Counted from the stretch's first letter, positions 49,647-60,514 are shown. The stretch is DNA of 64,000 bases from Stenocarpella maydis (GCA_002270565.1 NQMI01000058.1:186001-250000), one strand, 5' to 3'. The notes: generated from the sequence alone by a model not told the origin. Translations and numbers: made by a program.

Positions 49647-50222
49647 TCAAACAAGTTTTATTTCCAATAATAAAATCAGGCACTAGGATAAGCCACCCAT
49701 AGGCGCATTTCCTTCACCACCCTTACTACCAGTACCCATAAATTCAGACCAACTAGTACCATTACCTATCAGGGAACTTTAATTAAAAACTCCTACTTCA
49801 CCCTTAGAGTGCAGCCATACCTCTTGCGCCACCATCCTACTAGCCTCCTTAGTGGAACTTTGGTGAGCTACCTCAGCGGATCGTTTGGCGATTTACCTCT
49901 ACTCAATATTAGCCTCTTCCTTTTCCATACGATCCAACTCATCCAAATTCAATAAACCCCAACAAATGGCCCGGGATATCCGCTTATGCTACATGCGCTT
50001 CTATCTGTGCAAATAGAGGAGCTTCTCCTCTAACTCCTTAATCTTATCCTCTAGTTTTTAGTGCTAAGCCAAGATATATAGAAGGTCCTTAGAGTTATTT
50101 AGTTCCAGGATGTTGCATCTTAACTGCTGCTGCCAGACATACTCGGTATAGCGACTGGAGGCCTTCTCCGAGACCTTGCAGCTCTTAATGCCCTATACCT
50201 TATAAGAAGAATAAGGTTGCAT
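49647..50222 (-). pseudogene. Antisense ORF of the chromovirus, coiled-coil type, RIP-stopped
   Basis: On the strand opposite to gag-pol, between chromodomain and 3' LTR, a frame of 192 codons runs from an ATG at 50222 to a TGA at 49647. It is interrupted by nine stops, all TAG or TAA at positions where CAG or CAA is the simplest ancestor, which is exactly the RIP change on that strand. The rest reads as a coherent, charged, helix-rich protein: KLEDKIKELEEKLLYLH and LDELDRMEKEEANIE look like coiled coil, followed by a Gly/Ser-rich tail. No zinc finger or known enzyme motif. I do not recognise it. It may be an accessory gene of the retroelement or a captured host gene. Confidence 0.55.
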
Positions 50223-50421
50223 AGTAATAGCATTCTATAGAATAGTAAATAATAAGGAATTATATTACTTAACCTTTTAGAAACAATGGGATAACTTAGA
50301 AATCCAGGAATCCTTAACTCTAGATAATATAACGGATTAGGAAGGCATAAATAAAGGCATTAATAAGTAAAAATAACTTATGGAATACTTTTAAGGATAA
50401 AAGAAGTAAGGAGAGAGATAA

Positions 50422-50886
50422 TATTATAAACCTATATATATTAGCGGCTGACTACTGCAGAAGATAACCCTGCAGGTTAGGGAATAAACCCCCAAAAGAG
50501 TGCCTTGCTTAATCCAATCAGTAATGCACCCTTATTAGGGTTAGGGTCTAGCTTATAATGCTTAATTGCAAGCTATATAAGCCGGCTTATAGGATAAGGT
50601 ATTGAGCCTTACGTATGGGCTTGATGGCTTGATATGCGAGCTGATGAGCTACTAAAGAGTCGGAGTATATATACGGATATAGTCATCACTATAGTAGATA
50701 GTTTTTATAAAATAGACTCTTCAGTCGTCAATCTAAGTATTCAACCCCAGCATTGGATAGCCTTACAGCTAGTGATCATTGTCAGTTAACGATATTGCTC
50801 AACCAACGCCTAATAACGTATTCCGAACATAAACTCTTGATCTTTCAGGATTACGTCTTCGGAAACCCCCCCCTTTGATCATTACA
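50422..50886 (+). repeat. 3' LTR of Ty3/Gypsy chromovirus (465 bp)
   Basis: Same length and alignment as 42548-43012. Here the left part is RIP-mutated and the right part (from about 50580) is not, the reverse of the 5' LTR. It ends CATTACA and is followed by the CTAGG duplication. Confidence 0.9.
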
Positions 50887-50891
50887 CTAGG
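50887..50891 (+). repeat. 5-bp target duplication CTAGG, right side of chromovirus
   Basis: Matches 39099-39103; outer element sequence resumes after it. Confidence 0.8.
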
Positions 50892-52070
50892 CTATAGGAT
50901 AGGGAATATTCTCTATTTTATTAAGGCTACCTATAAGGCTCTAGAGGATATAGTATATAATTTCTATCTAGAAGAAGCATATTAGAAGATATCTTCCCTT
51001 TAAAAGTTTAATAAGTAGAAGTAGCTAGGCAGTCTTTTAGTATAGATATTATAGGTAGCACTAGATTTATTCTTAAAGGTGAGGAAATAAGTAATATATA
51101 TGTGGAATAGAGAGATTTTATAGGGTAACTGCTTACCTATAAGTTATATTTGCCCCTTATTTATATAGTTTAGCTTGATCTATATAAGTTAAATTGCTAA
51201 TAAGCTTAAGGAGAAGAGACTTCTTGATAAGGCTAATATATATAAATTCTTCTAGCTTAATTATAACCTCTTAGCTGAGAACCCTTTGCTAGCAATCTAC
51301 TTGCTTAAGCGGGTTAGAATGAAGGGATAGCTATATGATCTATTTATATTTTTAGCTAATAAAGTAGGAGTCCTTAAGAGTAGTAGCAACCAAGTAATGG
51401 CTGTAATAAGTAAGAGAATGATGTTAATAATTACTGGCTTAGGAAGCAAGGTAGGTGATAAGATAAGGGTGATAATGGCTTCTCTTTAATGTATGAATTT
51501 AGCTTGGGAGTGGAATGATTTAACCCTGTAGTCCCTAGATTAGGAGGATGTCTGTAGTAGTAGTGCCTAGCGAGGGACCATCTAGCGAGACTAGCGGCTA
51601 GCGGTAAGGCTTATGAATTAAGTAAACTACTAGCTAAGATAATATTCTGCTCCTTTGGGTATATCCTTAAGCGTACTGCTGTTGGCTAAGAAGCAATATA
51701 TGGGCATAAAGAGGACTATTAACTAGTTGGGATATATAGACCTGATTGCAGATGAGCTTGCTGGTGAGGTTGGTGATAGTAAGGGCATATAACTAGAGAT
51801 TGAAGTGCTTGGTGGGGGCTAGGTATGTAGTTGAGTATGAATTCCGCTTAGAAATACTACTAAATCAAGCCTGTATATGTGTTTGTATGCAATTTTCAGC
51901 TTCATTAGTTGGTTGGTGAAGATATGATGCTAAATGCTAGCTATGTGCAATGACCTTAATAATTATTATGGCGGCCCCTAGTTAAAATAAATTCGTGTAC
52001 ATGTGTGGGCACTGATTAGTTACAAATGGGTGCGCAAGGTCTGAATTCGGGTGCGCGAATTTCCGCTCTC

Positions 52071-52078
52071 ATGTTGTA
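52071..52078 (+). repeat. 8-bp target-site duplication, right (ATGTTGTA)
   Basis: Matches 37317-37324. Confidence 0.88.
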
Positions 52079-52914
52079 AGTATCTGGCTGGAAATCTTAC
52101 AATAATGTGCTAGCCATTTTGAAGCGCGAAGATTGACGCACATAGCCCTTTACGAAGTTACCCTAACTGAGTTTAGATGGCTTCAACCTTGTCGGTTAAC
52201 TGTGTGAGACTCAAGTGGCAAGGCCTGCCACGAAGAGATTTGGCATGGAGTCTTGGTTGTAGAGCCATATTTAGTTTACAGGAGAAGCCTGGCGATGTCG
52301 TTTTTATTATCTCGTCCCTACTTGGATACCCTATTCTTGTTCCTGCAACTTAGACAGGCGTCTGTAATGATATAAATATTGTGCAAAGGCTAGGTCCTTC
52401 GTGTGTCCTCAGTTTTGTGATGGTTTGCATAGGAGTCATGATCGAGTCCCGGATTCAACGATTTACTTGTCTGTCAGACAGGTTAACAATTATCAGTCTG
52501 TCAACTACAGTATTCGGCAGGACAAAGCTTATTACCTATGCGTCAGAGCTTGACCCCGAAATTGCTCACTTCCCAAGGTTGTATGCTTGGCTCGCAACCC
52601 ACTCATAGACCCTGGTCCATGACTATTGCCAAGGGGCGGGACCTGCATCTGGGACGGGACTAGCCTTGCAATTGTGATCGCAATTGTGATCGGATGGAGA
52701 ACAAACCCAGCTAGCTAGCCTTGCAGGCATTTGATAAGCGTCAGTTCCCGGATATCATTCTCCACCTGGGCAACGTTGCGTTGCAACCTGGGGCTACACT
52801 AGATAGCATCGACCCCTCAGATCCACACTGCCTCGGGGGAGACTTGTCGCGAGCGGCTATTATGGGCAGTTCGAACTGCACTATGACGCGACTCGGAGAC
52901 CACTGCGCACCGAA
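52079..52914. other. Intergenic, GH2 promoter side
   Basis: Non-repetitive spacer. A 75-codon ORF at 52381-52608 has no recognisable content. A short direct repeat CAATTGTGATCG occurs twice at about 52669-52692. Confidence 0.5.
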
Positions 52915-52920
52915 TATAAG
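52915..52920 (+). promoter_or_regulatory. TATA-like box of the GH2 gene
   Basis: TATAAG lies 62 bp upstream of the chosen ATG at 52977, a plausible distance for a TATA element in a fungal gene with a short leader. Confidence 0.35.
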
Positions 52921-52976
52921 GTGCGGACGCCCGCTGCCCTGAATTGGTGGATACCCTTCTTTTACCATCGCCCACC

Positions 52977-55637
52977 ATGCGCTCATTTCTTCAAGGCGCG
53001 AGGGGTGCCGGCGGGCTCCTCGTGGCATCAGTTGCTCTGTCACTATGCTCCCACCCTGTCGGCGCCCACCCTGCTGAGCCGAATCATGGATCACGGGTCA
53101 TCCCAAGGGTTGAGGCTGCGCCAGTACGTGAGCGCACTAGCATCAACAGCGCGTGGAGGTTCCAGCGCTTTGAGGAAAACCCCGACGGGCTCTCTTACAA
53201 CGACACGCTCCGGCCGTGGATCCTCCCACAAGCCAACAACTTCATCGTGGACGGCACCCCGTATCCCTACCCGACAAACAGCACAGCACCAGGTGCAGAC
53301 GTCGTATATGTCCAGTCCTCTTTCGACGACTCATCATGGGAGCAACTGAACCTGCCCCATGACTGGGCTGTGAAAGGCCCCTTCCTGGCCGAGGGCATCA
53401 GCGGCGGCATGGGTCGTCTGCCGTCGAACGGGGTTGGCTGGTACCGCCGCAATCTGACCTTCACCGAGGCCGACGTGGACGGTACGAAATCTCTCTACTT
53501 GGACATTGACGGCGCGCAGTCGCATGCCGCTGTGTGGATCAATGGGAACTTGGCTGGCGGCTGGCCCTATGGCTACGCCTCATTCCGGGTCGACTTGACG
53601 GATCATGTCAAGGCTGGAGAAGACAACCTCGTGGCCGTGCGACTTGACAACGCAAAGGACTCGTCTCGGTGGTACCCCGGCGCAGGAATCTATCGCAACG
53701 TGTGGATCGTGAAAGCCTCCAAGGTTCACATCGCACAATTTGGCACCAAGATCAGGACACCCAGTGTCTCTGCCGATTCTGCGACAGTAGAGCTGGCCGT
53801 CGAGGTCGAGAACAGGCTGGATGAGGCCCGGACTGTTGACATTGCCACTGAAGTCCATCTCCTCGGATCAGATGAGGTCGTCGCTACCTTCCCCAAGGCA
53901 TCAGTCGAGGTAGATGCCCAGGGCAAGGCATCTGTCAACGGAACAGTGACTATCACAAACCCTCAGCTCTGGGAAGTTCTTCCCTCGGGCACGCAAAACC
54001 AGTATGTTGCCGTCACGACCCTGTCGTCCGGAGGCTCGATCCTCGACACATACGAGTCAAAGTTCGGCATCCGCACCCTAGAATACACCCCAAATGGTCT
54101 GTACGTCAACGGCGAGCGTGTCTACGTCAAGGGAACAAACAACCACCATGACCTGGGCAGTCTGGGCGCTGCGTTCAACTACCGCGCTGCCCAGCGCCAG
54201 CTCGAGTACCTCCGCGAACTGGGCTCAAACGCCCTCCGCATGTCGCACAACCCCCCCGCTCCTGAGCTGCTCGATCTTGCCGACGAGTTTGGCTTCCTCG
54301 TCTTCAACGAGGCCTTCGACGTGTGGAACATTGCCAAGGTCGACAACGACTACCACCTTCTCTTCCCGGAGTGGCACGAGGCAGACCTCCGCTCCTTCGT
54401 CCGGCGCGACTTCAACCACCCCTCCGTCATGGTCTGGAGCATCGGCAACGAGATCCCAGAGCAGTCCACCGCCCAGGGCGGTGCCACTGGCCAGATGCTC
54501 AAGGACATCGTCGACTCCGAGGACGGCACGCGGCCGATCACCTCGGCGCTGAACAACGCGCAGCCCGGCTCGGCCTTGGCCAGCGTCCTCGACGTCGAGT
54601 CGCTAAACTACCAGGGCGAGGGCCGCGGCACCAGCTACGACGGCAGCTTCCCGGCCTTCCACGCGGCGTACCCGAACAAGCTCCTCTGGACGAGCGAGAG
54701 CGCCTCGTCGGTCAGCTCGCGCGAGACGTACATCTTCCCCGTCGTGGGCAACCAGTCGGCCGACGTGTTCGACGGCTCCGGCGGCAACAGCACGGCCCAG
54801 TACGTCAGCGCGTACGAGCTCTACGCGCCGTACTGGGGGTCGTCGGCCGACAAGGTGTTCGCGCAGCAGGACCGGTACCAGCCCTTCGCAGGGGGCGAGT
54901 TCGTGTGGACGGGCTGGGACTACATCGGGGAGCCGACCCCCTACGACGACGACACCTTCACGGCGCGCAGCTCCTACTTCGGCATCATCGACCTCGCCGG
55001 CTTCAAGAAGGACCGCTGGTGGCTGTACCAGTCGCGCTGGGCACCCGAGGTCCGCAGCGCCCACATCCTCCCGCACTGGAGCTGGGACGGGCAGCGCGAG
55101 GGTAAGGTCACCCCGGTGCACGTCTTCTCGTCCGCCGACGAGGCCGAGCTCTTCGTTAACGGCAGGTCGGCCGGCAGGGTGGCCAGGGGCGAGGGCGAGT
55201 ACCGCTTCAGGTGGGACAACGTCACGTACTCGCCCGGCAGCCTGAGGGCTGTGACCTACAAGGGCGGGGAGGTCTGGGCCGAGGAGGAGGTCAGGACAGT
55301 GGGCGCCGCCGCCTCGCTGAACATCACCGCTGATCGGACGGCCATCGCGGGGGACGGCTACGACCTGTCGTATGTCTCTATCGCAGTGGTTGACGGGAAT
55401 GGCGACAGGGTGCCGTACGCCTCCAACGAGATCACGTTCTCGGTGGAGGGCCCGGGTGAGATCGTGACTACGGATAATGGTGATCCGATAGATATGACTG
55501 TTTTCCCCAGCCCGGTGCGCAAGGCCTTCAATGGATATGCCTTGGCTATTGTGAAGGGAACTGGGAGCGGAGAGGTCACGGTCAAGGCCACCGCGGATGG
55601 ACTCACTGCTGCCGAGGTCACTGTGACATGCTCCTAA
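52977..55637 (+). CDS. Secreted glycoside hydrolase family 2, beta-galactosidase-like
   Basis: Retaining exo-glycosidase of 886 residues, intronless. The start at 52977 (ACCATGCGC context) gives MRSFLQGARG and a signal peptide ending near SHPVGAH; an in-frame ATG 33 bp upstream would push that signal inward. Domains: N-terminal jelly-roll sugar-binding domain (about 50-240, with NLPHDWAVKGPF, GWYRR and GAGIYRNVWI), Ig-like domain (about 245-370), TIM barrel (about 375-680), then C-terminal Ig-like and DUF4982-like modules (about 690-886). The catalytic acid/base is Glu492 in WSIGNEIP and the nucleophile is Glu574 in LLWTSES. All catalytic elements are present. Codon third positions are GC-rich, which opens false frames on both strands. 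Substrate within GH2 (galactoside, galactofuranoside or other) cannot be decided from sequence alone. Confidence 0.93.
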   Translation: MRSFLQGARGAGGLLVASVALSLCSHPVGAHPAEPNHGSRVIPRVEAAPVRERTSINSAWRFQRFEENPDGLSYNDTLRPWILPQANNFIVDGTPYPYPTNSTAPGADVVYVQSSFDDSSWEQLNLPHDWAVKGPFLAEGISGGMGRLPSNGVGWYRRNLTFTEADVDGTKSLYLDIDGAQSHAAVWINGNLAGGWPYGYASFRVDLTDHVKAGEDNLVAVRLDNAKDSSRWYPGAGIYRNVWIVKASKVHIAQFGTKIRTPSVSADSATVELAVEVENRLDEARTVDIATEVHLLGSDEVVATFPKASVEVDAQGKASVNGTVTITNPQLWEVLPSGTQNQYVAVTTLSSGGSILDTYESKFGIRTLEYTPNGLYVNGERVYVKGTNNHHDLGSLGAAFNYRAAQRQLEYLRELGSNALRMSHNPPAPELLDLADEFGFLVFNEAFDVWNIAKVDNDYHLLFPEWHEADLRSFVRRDFNHPSVMVWSIGNEIPEQSTAQGGATGQMLKDIVDSEDGTRPITSALNNAQPGSALASVLDVESLNYQGEGRGTSYDGSFPAFHAAYPNKLLWTSESASSVSSRETYIFPVVGNQSADVFDGSGGNSTAQYVSAYELYAPYWGSSADKVFAQQDRYQPFAGGEFVWTGWDYIGEPTPYDDDTFTARSSYFGIIDLAGFKKDRWWLYQSRWAPEVRSAHILPHWSWDGQREGKVTPVHVFSSADEAELFVNGRSAGRVARGEGEYRFRWDNVTYSPGSLRAVTYKGGEVWAEEEVRTVGAAASLNITADRTAIAGDGYDLSYVSIAVVDGNGDRVPYASNEITFSVEGPGEIVTTDNGDPIDMTVFPSPVRKAFNGYALAIVKGTGSGEVTVKATADGLTAAEVTVTCS

Positions 55638-57146
55638 TAGGAGGGGTTGCGTGGACATTATTTACATCTCGCAATTATAATTTTTGGGACCTTGCATCAC
55701 CTGCAAGCGTTTGCCGCATAACTAGGTGCCGTGTTCCAGGTCTCCCTCTCTATAAATTTCTCTGTGTGCAAACCTGCATGGAGCATCCCGAATTCTTTTG
55801 GCTTTCGCAGGGGTGGAAACGGATGCTGCACAGAACGCTGGTGACTCAGCACCTATAGCGCTAATGTATAAGCACCCAGCTTAGTCACACTAGTATTAAT
55901 GTAAATACATAAAAAATAATAAAAAAAATGTCGGCTGAGTCACGTATTGCAATACGATTGGGGTTGTCGGTGGTTGTGTAAGTATATTCGCTCTATGGAC
56001 GAAGTGGTAGTGTTGTGGGCGTAGCCCGCACACCAGTTGGGGTCTATATACTCCTACTGAGGCCCCGAAACTACCCATGGAACAACCGACCATGTAAAAT
56101 ACCCCGATACTGGCCCGAAACTAGCACACTCCCCCTTCTTTCCTTTGTCGAGCGAAACGGAGGTACTCAATCCTCCCGTCAGAGATACTGTATAGACAAT
56201 GTGCCGGACTGTGAAGGATACTCGAGTAATCGGTAAAGGAATAAGCAGATAGCCAAAAATGACGTTAATACTACACACACACACACATACAGTCGGTACA
56301 CGAAAGTTGCCCTACTGTCTGCCAGTCGCCCACTGATATTGCCATAAAAAATATAAATAAATGAAGATTTTTTTTTAAATTCTTTCTAATTAAAAAAGTT
56401 ATATATAAATCTAGCTTTATTATAAAAAATAGCTTCTTAACTAGATATAATATTATTACAAATAGCCTTTCATAAGCTTAAATATTAATATTTTATTTAT
56501 AATAGTATATAATATCTTGGGCTATGTATTGAGGCTGGGAGCCTTGGTGGAGACTTCTGGCTATAAATAGGCTTCGGCACACTAGGAGGGGAGCTGGGCT
56601 TCTCCCTCTTCCCTCCTCTTCCTTAGCTTCTGAATTAACTCCATTCGGCATCTCATTGACAGTTCTTCTCGGGCGAGCCTATAACACAGCATTGCTATAT
56701 AAGCTACACCAGTATTCTAGAAGAGTTCTGGAATATTCTAACATTCTGATGTTTCTTATTACTATAGTGTAGCAGCGTAGGACGCTGTCTTATTATTTGT
56801 AGTTAATTCAATTTATAAAGATTTTTCTATTTCATTGAATAGGTAAAAGTAACGATTACAATAATCCCTTTACATACTTATAACTACTTAAAAGTATTAC
56901 AATAACTCTAATAAACTTTTAAATATAATAATTTAATAAAAATGAAATAATGATAGTCCTATAATAAGACTAGCTATAAGTAATTTTAAATTAAATATAA
57001 ATTAGGAACCGGTGAATAGTTATGTGGTGAAATGAAATCTGGACTTGTTTATAAAGGCATACATCCGGGATAACCATGCTGATGGAATTGAATTTGAAAA
57101 CATATCTTGAAAATGGAGACATCGAAGTCTTTAAATTGATTGCATA
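55638..57146. other. Intergenic with AT-rich, RIP-like block
   Basis: Contains a CA repeat at about 56272-56286 and an AT-rich block at 56340-56515 and 56750-57010, separated by a normal-composition piece near 56520-56700. No ORF supported; likely remnants of mutated repeats. Confidence 0.5.
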
Positions 57147-60100
57147 TCAAGCAATAATATAGAATGGCCCTGTGGTACCATTCTTACCCGCCTTGGACAG
57201 TCGACGTTGCAAACATACCCAGCATATATCGTCTCCGTTTTCGAGGATGGCATACCGATCATTGCTAAAGCCCTCTTCTGTCACTGCCTTTCCTAAACCC
57301 TCTAGGTCCCCCTCTTCGCTGTCTTCACCTATTCCTCGTGACTTCGATAGCATAACCGAAGCCGCCAGGCGAGCCGGCCAATTCTTATGGGCGCGGATGA
57401 TGTTGACACCCGGATTAGTATCTAGGACCTCTTCCCAGGAGTCAATAGACGTAATGCCATCCAGTACTGAACTGAGGGTGCCTTCGGGATGCGAGCACCT
57501 CAACCGCCTGGGGATGCGCACTCGACGTTCATTATTGAGGCTGAATGCTTCCAATGTGTCAAGGTCGGCCACCCACTGCCCGCTGTCGTGCACGGAGAGC
57601 ACTGACTCCACGAAGAAGACCTGATGATCTATGATCCCCGTAACCCCATAGTCTAGTGGAAACTTGTGGGAGGTGAAAGACAAGTGCAAACTTGTGCCCC
57701 TGAAGTTGTCCTCGCGTTGTCCATTGAACGTCGCGAAGGTCACAGCCCGGAATGAGGTGCTCAGCGCTCGGGTCAGCGGCGAGGCGGCGGGTGGTATGAG
57801 GAGGCTAACACCTGCACGGCCGACATTTCCAACGATCCTTGTGACGGAGTACTCGGCGATATGGTCATAAGGATCGGTGAGGAGGCTGGTGGGGACGAAT
57901 AGGGAATTCCCGCTCGACAAAGCGATGACCTGCTCGAGTCGTTCCGTGTCAAGGCATATTTTTCCCGTCTCCATCATCGCGATGCAACTAAATACCATGG
58001 GCCTAGTTAAGGAACATATCGGGTCCGTTGACGCCCACTTTGAACCAAAAAGACCTCTTTCGACGACGCTGCTCGAGATTGTCGCCCCGTCGAGTGTATT
58101 GTAGATCTTGGTGGCCACCTCCAGGTTTCTGAGGCTCCTCACGGTCACCTCAAATTGCTCGCGCTCCGTCCGCATCAGCCCTAGCAACTCGTTGATTGTG
58201 CTGTCTGAATCAAATGGATCGGCGCCGTCCAGGTACTGCCTGACCAGCAGCGGGTTCAAGCCACTCTCCTCATCCAAAAGTTGGGTTGAATTATGTATGT
58301 CTAGAAGCTTTGCACTTGTGCCAGACTGTAGCGACTGCACCTTTTGTATGAATGCATCACTCTCGTCAACAGTATAGTCCTTAGCCAGCCACAATCGGAT
58401 GGTTCCTTTAGGCTCACCGATGAATTTGTGGAATTTGATCGGGCTGGAGCGGAACCAGCCCAATGTGCTGGGCAAAAGGGCATCACAGTCGCCCATCAGT
58501 CCGCGTAGAGTATTTTGAGAATGCTCCTTGTACTGTAGTGACGCAAGCAGATCGCGGTCGCCCGTCAGTCCCCGTAGAGCATTCCGAGAACGCTCTTCAC
58601 ACTGTAGTGATGTTTGCAGATCCTGCCCTTCTGTGAAATATTTCTGCTCCGTGCTGATAACAGAGAGCGGTTGGTCGAGCAATCTTGACAGATCTATCTC
58701 TGTCTCACCACCTGGGCCGTCTCGCGAAATTATCGGGTATGGTGCTGTCACATCAACTTTGATGCCCATGAGGCTGCTGTCGTCATCTTCATATCTGAAT
58801 ACTCCACTCCAAACCTTGTGGCTTGAGAAGTCAGGATTGACGCGATATTGTTGGCTGTGGCACAGCGAATCCTTGGAAACTTTCGACTTCTGCTTGCTAG
58901 AGGTGGCCGCCACGGCATGGTCCTTCAGATTCAGTGTCGACAATTTTACCGTATGATCGTCGACTTGAGGTTGTATTGGTATATTGGCAGTGAAGTACCG
59001 GTGCAAACTTGCCGTTTATTGGCAGCCGGAAGAGTGGTTATGCAAGTTATGATTGCCTCATCATGCCTCACCTCGCCTGCGCTGGCAATGCTGCGAAGAT
59101 ACTTTATCGCACCATCCTTAGAGTCCGCAGCTGCCAAAGTCTCAACGATGTGGCTGAATCGTAGTCCGAACCAGGGCAACCATGAATGTTGTCGCGGACT
59201 CAGGAAGTTGGCTCCCCGGCGTTGGCCGAAGTCGACAAGCGCGAGAACCTCTTTCCTTCTTCCGTTGTCAACATATAAAACTTCCTTTGCCGCCCTAGCC
59301 AGTAGTGATAGCTAAGGTGGACAACCTAATGACTTCTTCGCGCGAAGGAGGCAGCTTTCTAAGGCATTCACCTACTTAGCGGCTAGTTCGACGTCTCTCC
59401 GAGGCACGTTCCACCCGCGCAGGAGACTCCCAAAGGCAATGAGATGTAACTGATCAATAGTGAGTCTATCATCAACCCCACCAACAGTCTCCAGCGCTCT
59501 CCCATAATACCTGTAGTGTGAAAGAGCCATTGACCAGTAGATGCCCTCCTTTGGGCCACCCCAACTTTGCGCGTTGGTAATTCCGACAGTCAAAAGGCCG
59601 GAAGACTGCACGGCACGGTCTCCGAAATCCACATTAGTCGATTCTCGGCCGAGTACCAACAGATTTGGGTAGATATGCCAGGCGGAGATGGCCAGAAGGA
59701 TTGCCCCATCAGTGACGCTCTGAGACTCGCCATTCAAGAGGCACTCCAAACCACTCATTGCTTGCGTCCACGCTCGAATGACCCCATCGTACAGATTGCT
59801 TGCGGATGTGACTGGCAGACTGATATTCTGTAGGATCAGCTTCAACTGTATGTACTCCTTCTTCATAGCAGAGTCGGCTGTCTGAAGCCAGGCCCTCGCG
59901 CTGGCGTCCCACTGCTGCAGCTCTTCCCGCTCGATTGGCTGCTCTGAAGCCATAAGTACGGCCATGTGGGTCGCTGTCGATGTGAATGTCGTTGCCTCAC
60001 TCCTGATCTGCCTCCGCCTTTCATGAACTAGCTCGACTAGGGCGGATATAGATTTGGTGGGGTCGCTGAACGACCGAGCTAGGAGGCACCCGAGCAGGTG

Positions 60101-60514
60101 AATGGCGATCGCCGGACCACCGGACGTTGCTGCTGCCCAGATAGACGTCGCGTCGGCACCAACAAACGACGTGAATGGGCCATGTTTATCAGCGTTCCCG
60201 GAAGGGTTGAGCCCGGGACGGTTCATGATCTCGCTGGCCCTCTTTCCGTAAGCCGAGAAGAGAAGAGGCACCTGCGGGACGACGCCCTCGAAGAGTGCTC
60301 CGAGTTTGCGCGCCGTCCTGTGCAGAGGGCCATGTTCGGCATTCTCGCGTCGCTTGGGTGCCAGAGCCTTCCCCAGGCCCGCGAATTCACTGGGGGCTGC
60401 CAGTGACACGAGGGAGAAGTCGAAATTGATATTTGCGAGAGCGAATGTGTTCTCATTGGTACCCTGGATTAGTGAATTCGAAATCTTGCCAAACAAAGCC
60501 ATATTAGAAGGCAC
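57147..60514 (-). CDS. Conserved fungal protein of ~1,090 residues, with one unexplained frame change
   Basis: Member of a conserved, uncharacterised family of large filamentous-ascomycete proteins, recognised from its start (MALFGKISNSLIQGTNENTFALANINFDFSLV is split here as MALFGKISNSL and NENTFALANINFDF). Exon A is 60514..59376. An 81-bp intron (GTAGGT donor, GGCTAG acceptor, phase 2) joins it to exon B from 59294, which reads AAKEVLYVDNGRRKEV then PWFGLRFSHIVETL. Between about 59030 and 59006 the reading frame changes to the one that runs for 620 codons to the stop at 57147-57149. No GT-AG pair I tried, including the GTGAGG at 59071, restores the frame, so this is either a 1-bp loss, a sequencing error or an odd intron. 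Both sides look well preserved. Function unknown; no signal peptide seen. Confidence 0.75.

Larger units (their letters stand above)
42548..50886 (+). mobile_element. Ty3/Gypsy chromovirus LTR retrotransposon, RIP-degraded
   Basis: Domain order on the plus strand, all broken by TAG/TAA: gag from an ATG at 43082 with a zinc-knuckle remnant (NCSKIGYFALEC, about 44026-44062); aspartic protease at about 45353-45660 with the active site now NSG (from DSG); reverse transcriptase at about 46060-46700 with the YxDD box now YLNNILIF near 46555; RNase H at about 46940-47360; integrase with H-x-H-type zinc region and core at about 47490-48260; chromodomain at about 49080-49250 (IEYLIK then KGYNSSKNTW). 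Pol order RT-RNaseH-IN and the chromodomain define a chromovirus. The D-to-N changes and stops fit RIP. A polypurine stretch (AAGGAGAGAGATAA) precedes the 3' LTR. Interrupted by a solo LTR (48293-48887) and an 11-N gap. Confidence 0.9.
37325..52070 (+). mobile_element. Outer hAT-like transposon (copy B) carrying nested insertions
   Basis: The ends are inverted repeats beginning GAGAGCGGAAATTCGCGCACCC (left from 37325; right ending at 52070), with further GCGCACCC subterminal repeats and an ATGTTGTA duplication on both sides. Its own DNA is 37325-38210, 38807-39103 and 50892-52070, about 2.4 kb. It is homologous in order to copy A at 11623-15099: GGCTATAGGAT after the break at 50891 corresponds to 13430-13440 of copy A. 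The protein frame is destroyed by RIP-type stops. Insertions: a solo LTR (38211-38806) that replaced about 600 bp of element sequence, and a chromovirus whose duplication CTAGG lies at 39099-39103 and 50887-50891. Confidence 0.85.

Noticed and set aside
54323..55105. 260-codon plus-strand ORF in another frame of the GH2 gene
   Set aside because: Arg-rich product typical of a frame-shifted GC-rich gene.
54603..55658. 351-codon minus-strand ORF opposite the GH2 gene
   Set aside because: It mirrors a GC-rich coding frame; the plus strand has all GH2 domains and catalytic residues, and the antisense product is low-complexity Val/Arg/Gly.
59008..59071. Intron from GTGAGG at 59071 to CAAG at 59008
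   Set aside because: The splice leaves the downstream 620-codon frame out of phase by one.
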